The translations under genes and the position numbers were made by a program. 8,725 nucleotides of DNA from Mycobacterium sp. (GTDB taxonomy: Bacteria; Actinomycetota; Actinomycetes; Mycobacteriales; Mycobacteriaceae), in contig VERS01000052.1 in the NCBI GenBank assembly GCA_018882545.1, positions 1-8,725 of the forward strand, in the 5' to 3' direction. The first letter of the stretch is position 1, and every line of letters starts with the position of its first letter. This document shows positions 5,128 to 8,725 of this stretch, in pieces. The notes beneath the pieces were generated by a model that saw nothing but the letters and a program-made list of their open reading frames with translations, had not been told where the DNA came from and did not search any database.

Positions 5128-6672
5128 ATGACGGCTACCCAGGACACCGCTCACCGCCCCGCGATGAGCAACGAACGCACCTACGACGTCGTCATCGTCG
5201 GCGCCGGCATCTCCGGTATCGGCGCGGCCTACCACCTCGGCAGGCGCGAGTCGCCCACCAGTTACGTGGTCCTGGAGCGCCGCGAGCGCATCGGCGGGAC
5301 CTGGGACCTGTTCCGCTATCCGGGTGTTCGCTCCGATTCCTCGATCTTCGCTCTGAGCTGGTCCTGGGAGCCGTGGCGCGGCAAGGAATACGTCGCCGAC
5401 GGTGATCAGATCCGCGACTACATGGACAACGCCGCCCGCAAGCACGGCATCTACCCGCACATCCGCTTTCGCACCCACGTGCGCTCGGTCGAGTGGAACT
5501 CCGCCGATGACACCTGGACGACCCGCGTCACCGAGGACGGCGTCGAAAAGACCTACCGCAGCCGGTTCGTGTTCTTCGGCTCCGGCTACTACAACTACGA
5601 CGAGCCCTACTCCCCGGACTTGCCGGGCATCGAAAGCTTCGCCGGACGGGTGGTCCACGCCCAGCACTGGCCAGACGATCTCGACTACGCGGGGAAGAAC
5701 GTGGTGGTCATCGGCTCCGGCGCAACCGCTGTCTCACTGGTGCCCGCGCTGGCCCGCAAGGCCAGACACGTCACCATGCTGCAGCGCTCACCGAGCTACC
5801 TGTTTCCGATGCAGCGGGTCAACCGGGCCTTTTCCGCTCTGCGCACTCTGACGCCGAACAGGCTCTCCTACAACGCTATTCGAGCGTGGGCTATGAGTTT
5901 CGAAAAGGTTCTGTGGGTGATCGCGCGGACGTTCCCCGAGTCGGTGCGCAAATACGTCCGCTGGCAGAACGTCCGCAGACTCCCAGCCGGCTACCCGGTG
6001 GACGTCGACTTCAAGCCCCGCTACAAGCCCTGGGACGAACGGATGTGCCTGGTGGCCGACGGCGACGTCTTCGAGGAGATCAGCCGGGGCCGCCTCGATG
6101 TGGTCACCGACCGCATCGACCACATCGACCAGACGGGGGTGGCCCTGACCTCCGGTCGCCACCTGGACGCCGACATCATCGTCAAGGCCACCGGCCTGCA
6201 GTTGCAGGCCCTCGGCGGCGTTCGGGTCATGGTCGACGGCACCGAGGTCAAGCCACAGGATCGGTTCTCCTACAAGGCGCATATGCTCGACGACGTACCG
6301 AACCTGTTCTGGTGCATCGGCTACACCAACGCCTCCTGGACGCTGCGCGCCGATATGACCGCCCGGGCCGCTGTGAAACTGCTCGACCACATGGACGAAC
6401 ACGGCTACACCCACGCCTATCCCCATCTGGGCGGCGCTGCGATCGCCGAGAAGCCCACCTGGGACCTGCAGGCCGGATACGTCAAGCGCAATCTGAGCGC
6501 CCTGCCCAAATCGGGCACCCGCCGACCGTGGGTGGTGCGCCAGGACTTCTTCGCCGACGCCTTCGACTACCGCTTTCTGGACAAGATCGACGAGGAGATG
6601 GTGTTCGGCAGGGTCCCAGTTGCCCAACTCGACGTTAAATCCCCGCCGCGGCCACTAACTTCTAGGTCATGA
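5128..6672 (+). CDS. Flavin-containing Baeyer-Villiger-type monooxygenase (Rv0565c-like)
   Basis: The 514-residue class B flavoprotein monooxygenase has FAD-binding GAGISG (25-30) and GGTWD (56-60), then the Baeyer-Villiger fingerprint FAGRVVHAQHWP (171-182), exact for FxGxxxHxxxWP. NADPH-binding GSGATA (196-201) and KATGLQLQ (353-360) follow. Expected chemistry: NADPH- and O2-dependent oxygenation of ketones, or of sulfur in thioamides, via a flavin peroxide. The physiological substrate is unknown; the relative EthA activates ethionamide. ATG 5128 was chosen because a -10 box sits 6 nt upstream; an alternative ATG at 5164 would remove 12 non-conserved residues. It lies between yajQ and gpsA, and its TGA overlaps the gpsA ATG. 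The last dozen codons (tail after LDVK) use codons unusual for this gene, such as CTA, ACT, TCT and AGG, where the gpsA promoter may be embedded. Confidence 0.93.
   Translation: MTATQDTAHRPAMSNERTYDVVIVGAGISGIGAAYHLGRRESPTSYVVLERRERIGGTWDLFRYPGVRSDSSIFALSWSWEPWRGKEYVADGDQIRDYMDNAARKHGIYPHIRFRTHVRSVEWNSADDTWTTRVTEDGVEKTYRSRFVFFGSGYYNYDEPYSPDLPGIESFAGRVVHAQHWPDDLDYAGKNVVVIGSGATAVSLVPALARKARHVTMLQRSPSYLFPMQRVNRAFSALRTLTPNRLSYNAIRAWAMSFEKVLWVIARTFPESVRKYVRWQNVRRLPAGYPVDVDFKPRYKPWDERMCLVADGDVFEEISRGRLDVVTDRIDHIDQTGVALTSGRHLDADIIVKATGLQLQALGGVRVMVDGTEVKPQDRFSYKAHMLDDVPNLFWCIGYTNASWTLRADMTARAAVKLLDHMDEHGYTHAYPHLGGAAIAEKPTWDLQAGYVKRNLSALPKSGTRRPWVVRQDFFADAFDYRFLDKIDEEMVFGRVPVAQLDVKSPPRPLTSRS
6656..6661 (+). 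promoter_or_regulatory. Putative -10 box (TAACTT) for gpsA inside the monooxygenase 3' end
   Basis: TAACTT fits TANNNT and ends 7 nt before the gpsA ATG at 6669, so transcription could start at that codon. It lies within the last codons of the monooxygenase. No strong Shine-Dalgarno precedes the gpsA ATG (only TAGG), consistent with a leaderless start or with coupled translation from upstream. Confidence 0.35.
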
Positions 6673-7694
6673 CAACTGATCGCCGCGAACCGCAAGTCGT
6701 CGTGCTCGGCGGGGGCTCATGGGGCACCACCGTAGCGTCCATCTGTGCCCGCCGGGCTCCTACCTTGCAGTGGGTTCGCTCGGCCGACACCGCTGCGGAC
6801 ATCAATAACAACCACCGGAACTCCGAGTACCTGGGCGAGGAAGTCGAGCTACCCGAAAAGCTGCGTGCCACAACCGATTTCGCCGAGGCAGCCAACTGCG
6901 CCGACGTCATCGTGATGGGCGTCCCCTCGCACGGGTTCCGAAGCGTCCTGATCGAACTGGCCAAGGAGCTCCGGCCATGGGTGCCGGTCGTGAGCCTGGT
7001 CAAAGGCCTTGAGCAGGGCACCAACATGCGGATGAGCCAGATTGTCGAAGAGGTGCTGCCGGGTCACCCGGCCGGCATCCTGGCCGGGCCCAACATCGCC
7101 CGGGAGGTCGCCGAGGGCTACGCCGCGGCAGCCGTGCTGGCCATGCCCGACCGCAACCTGGCCGCCAACCTGGCGAGCATGTTCCGGACCAGCCGGTTCC
7201 GCACGTACACCAGCGACGACGTGACCGGCGTCGAGATCGCCGGGGCGCTCAAGAACGTCTATGCCATCGCCGTGGGCATGGGCTACTCGCTGGGTATCGG
7301 CGAGAACACCCGCGCGATGGTGATGAGCCGCGCGGTGCGCGAGATGTCCAAAATGGGCGAGGCCATCGGCGGACAGCGGGACACCTTCTCCGGCCTGGCC
7401 GGCATGGGCGATCTGATCGTCACGTGCACCTCCAAGCGCAGCCGCAACCGCCATGTGGGCGAGGAACTGGGCTCGGGGAAGACGGTCCAGGAGATCACCG
7501 CCGGGATGAACCAGGTGGCCGAGGGCGTCAAAGCCGCCAGCGTGATCATGGAGTTCGCCGACAAGTACGGCGTCAGCATGCCGATCGCCCGGGAGGTCGA
7601 TGCGGTGGTCAACCACGGTGCCACCGTGGAACAGGCGTACCGCGGGCTGATGGCGCAGAAACCGGGCCACGAGGTGGACGGGACCCCGTTCTAG
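6669..7694 (+). CDS. gpsA: Glycerol-3-phosphate dehydrogenase [NAD(P)+]
   Basis: The 341-residue cytosolic enzyme reduces dihydroxyacetone phosphate to sn-glycerol 3-phosphate, the backbone for phospholipid and triacylglycerol synthesis. The dinucleotide-binding loop is GGGSWGT (14-20). VKGLE (111-115) supplies a conserved Lys, AGPNIAREVA (139-148) is the substrate-loop motif, and GALKNVYAI (192-200) holds the likely catalytic K195. GENTRA (211-216) and GLAGMGDL (242-249) complete the family signature. Length is normal for GpsA. The start overlaps the monooxygenase stop as ATGA, giving translational coupling, though a -10-like TAACTT just upstream may also drive it. It corresponds in position to gpdA1 (Rv0564c) of M. 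tuberculosis, from memory; mycobacteria often have a second copy elsewhere. A strong hairpin follows 16 nt after the stop. Confidence 0.97.
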   Translation: MTTDRREPQVVVLGGGSWGTTVASICARRAPTLQWVRSADTAADINNNHRNSEYLGEEVELPEKLRATTDFAEAANCADVIVMGVPSHGFRSVLIELAKELRPWVPVVSLVKGLEQGTNMRMSQIVEEVLPGHPAGILAGPNIAREVAEGYAAAAVLAMPDRNLAANLASMFRTSRFRTYTSDDVTGVEIAGALKNVYAIAVGMGYSLGIGENTRAMVMSRAVREMSKMGEAIGGQRDTFSGLAGMGDLIVTCTSKRSRNRHVGEELGSGKTVQEITAGMNQVAEGVKAASVIMEFADKYGVSMPIAREVDAVVNHGATVEQAYRGLMAQKPGHEVDGTPF

Positions 7695-7709
7695 CCGACC
7701 CAGCGAACA

Positions 7710-7738
7710 CATCCGGGGGTCGGTCCGACCCTCGGATG
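7710..7738 (+). terminator. Strong hairpin terminator after gpsA
   Basis: CATCCGGGGGTCG-GTC-CGACCCTCGGATG folds into a 13-bp stem with one internal G.T wobble and a 3-nt loop, beginning 16 nt after the gpsA stop. There is no T-run, as is frequent for actinobacterial terminators. It probably ends the yajQ-monooxygenase-gpsA transcripts. Confidence 0.7.
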
Positions 7739-7770
7739 GCAGGCGAAATCCCACAGATTGCGCTGTTGAA

Positions 7771-7785
7771 GTCGGCGCAGCCGAC
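7771..7785. repeat. Second small stem-loop in the gpsA downstream gap
   Basis: GTCGGC-GCA-GCCGAC is a perfect 6-bp stem with a 3-nt loop, about 33 nt after the main terminator hairpin. It may be a back-up terminator or an end of the next regulatory region. The rest of 7739-7890 is GC-rich with GCCGGC repeats and shows no gene I can support. Confidence 0.35.
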
Positions 7786-7894
7786 ATCTGAAGCCCATGG
7801 CCGGCGGGGCGGAGCCGGCGCCGGGCAAACGGCGTCGCGCCGGAAGCCGCCGAAACGTCACTACCTGAGCGGGGTCACAGCGCGGTACCGAAGT

Positions 7895-7910
7895 TAAAAG
7901 GCTGTAAAAG
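7895..7910 (+). promoter_or_regulatory. Two TAAAAG direct repeats one helical turn apart
   Basis: TAAAAG occurs at 7895-7900 and 7905-7910, a 10-bp period, inside otherwise GC-rich DNA. Relative to a start near 7956 these lie at about -61 to -46, where an UP-like element or an activator could bind. No known regulator motif is recognised. Confidence 0.35.
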
Positions 7911-7943
7911 CACGTGTTCGCCGCGGGGGCGGGTGGCCTAAAC

Positions 7944-7949
7944 TATGAT
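7944..7949 (+). promoter_or_regulatory. -10 box (TATGAT) of the exported Pro-rich protein gene
   Basis: TATGAT matches TATAAT at five of six bases and lies in a locally AT-rich stretch. Transcription would begin near 7953-7958, giving a leader of about 30 nt with AGAAGGG (7973-7979) ahead of the GTG at 7986. No good -35 at normal spacing. A short inverted repeat GACTT-AGCA-AAGTC (7952-7965) covers the start region. Confidence 0.6.
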
Positions 7950-7985
7950 TGGACTTAGCAAAGTCTGAGAGTAGAAGGGCCAATC

Positions 7986-8725
7986 GTGGAGCGGCGAGCC
8001 AAGGACGGGTTGCGTGCCGGCGCGACCGCCGTCGGCGTCGCCGCGGGTCTGCTGGTCCTTGCCACGACGGCCCAGACTCCCGATGGATTCGTCCGGGCCA
8101 GTTTCGGTGGCCCGTTGACCCCGTTCGACACCATCACCTCCGATGTGCTGACCATCGGCGACGGCGCCACCGATCCCTCTGAGCTGGCTGCCCTGCTGGA
8201 AGTGGCCGCGCCCGGCACCGTCGCCGTCGGCGTCGGCGTCCCGGAATCGCCCTACCGGGCGGCTTTCGAAGCCGGGTCCACCCCGAGCCTGACCACCCCG
8301 ACGGTGCTGGCACCGGCACTCGACCCCACCACGGCATCGGTGACGCCCCCCACCACCATGGCGATCCCGGCGGCGCCGGCTCCCAAGTCGGTGGTCGATT
8401 CGCAAGGCCGGATCGACTGCGCCGGGGCGGTGAGCTGCGAAACCGATCCGATCACCAAGGTCACCACGGTGACCTACCCGGACGGGGTCGTCGCGATCGT
8501 GCAGAAGATCAACGATCTGACGGTGGTGGCCTACAAGACGCTGACCGACTATCTGCCGCCCAGCGTCAAGTCCATTCTGCCGCCGGTGCCCAGCCAGGCT
8601 CCCCCGGTGTTGGCCGCGCCCACCCCACAGCCCAGTCCGGCCCCGCAGCCTGCGCCGCCGGTGGAGACCACGTCGAATCCGACGCCGCCGGCGCCGCCCA
8701 CCCCGGATGCGGCGGGCGCCCCCGC
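7986..8725 (+). CDS. Exported Ala/Pro-rich protein, 3' end cut by window edge
   Basis: A GTG start 6 nt after AGAAGGG opens a frame that stays open to the window end (246 codons plus 2 bases). The N-terminus has RRAKDGLR followed by a hydrophobic alanine/glycine/leucine segment (about 11-29), resembling a signal peptide or membrane anchor; cleavage near TTAQ-TP is possible. Residues 35-90 contain FGGPLTPFDTITSD and acidic stretches. Residues 98-134 are a Thr/Pro/Ala linker. A small domain at about 135-198 has a Cys pair (C145, C151, spacing CAGAVSC) suited to a disulphide outside the cell, then VTTVTYPDGVVAIVQKINDLT. After residue 198 the chain is a Pro/Ala-rich tail (PTPQPSPAPQPAPP). The likely location is the cell envelope or outside. 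I do not recognise the family and assign no function. Its codon bias matches the neighbours. It has its own promoter downstream of the gpsA terminator. Confidence 0.75.
   Translation, partial: MERRAKDGLRAGATAVGVAAGLLVLATTAQTPDGFVRASFGGPLTPFDTITSDVLTIGDGATDPSELAALLEVAAPGTVAVGVGVPESPYRAAFEAGSTPSLTTPTVLAPALDPTTASVTPPTTMAIPAAPAPKSVVDSQGRIDCAGAVSCETDPITKVTTVTYPDGVVAIVQKINDLTVVAYKTLTDYLPPSVKSILPPVPSQAPPVLAAPTPQPSPAPQPAPPVETTSNPTPPAPPTPDAAGAP

Noticed and set aside
5164..5166. Alternative monooxygenase start at the internal ATG (residue 13)
   Set aside because: No Shine-Dalgarno or suitably placed -10 box, whereas ATG 5128 has TAGAGT at 6 nt. It remains possible, since residues 1-12 are not part of a known motif.
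5788..6627. Long minus-strand frame opposite the monooxygenase
   Set aside because: Shadow of a gene with intact flavin and Baeyer-Villiger motifs; no motifs of its own.
6849..7787. Long minus-strand frame opposite gpsA
   Set aside because: Shadow of a clearly conserved enzyme gene; low-complexity translation.
7945..7968. Seven-residue upstream ORF (ATG within TATGAT)
   Set aside because: It begins inside the -10 box, upstream of the predicted transcript start, so it would not be on the mRNA.
8580..8725. CCG/GCG-rich stretch as a DNA repeat array
   Set aside because: The repetition follows from Pro and Ala codons of the exported protein's tail; no regular unit length.

Overview
The window is high-GC DNA with strongly G/C-biased third codon positions, SD-poor gene starts preceded by TANNNT-type -10 boxes, and a yajQ / Baeyer-Villiger monooxygenase / gpsA gene order. 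From memory, that order matches Rv0566c-Rv0565c-Rv0564c of Mycobacterium tuberculosis. I infer a member of the Mycobacteriaceae, probably an environmental or fast-growing species. No IS element, phage gene or CRISPR array is visible.

Left third (1-2511, minus strand). The 5' part of a NERD nuclease / superfamily-1 helicase-type ATPase gene runs off the left edge from a GTG at 1064. Upstream of it is a 352-bp gap (1065-1416) of locally lower GC that holds hairpins and a possible 55-residue ORF on the plus strand. Then comes a SAM-dependent methyltransferase of the cyclopropane-synthase / coclaurine N-methyltransferase-like family, best started at a GTG at 2511.

Centre (2512-4464). A 73-bp divergent promoter region separates the methyltransferase from a 594-residue acyl-CoA dehydrogenase-like flavoprotein on the plus strand. 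The pair looks like a small lipid- or acyl-modifying module and is the best candidate here for an undescribed pathway. A tRNA-Tyr(GTA) gene on the minus strand faces it tail to tail, with only 12 bp between the dehydrogenase stop and the tRNA 3' end.

Right part (4576-7738, plus strand). yajQ, a class B flavin monooxygenase with an intact Baeyer-Villiger motif, and glycerol-3-phosphate dehydrogenase gpsA form a conserved cluster. It is closed by a 13-bp-stem hairpin just after gpsA. The monooxygenase and gpsA overlap by ATGA. Each also has a possible leaderless-mRNA promoter directly upstream of its ATG.

Right end (7739-8725). A well-formed promoter (TATGAT) precedes a GTG-started gene for an exported, alanine/proline-rich protein that is cut by the window edge.

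The very long antisense reading frames opposite the real genes are by-products of high GC and are not annotated.
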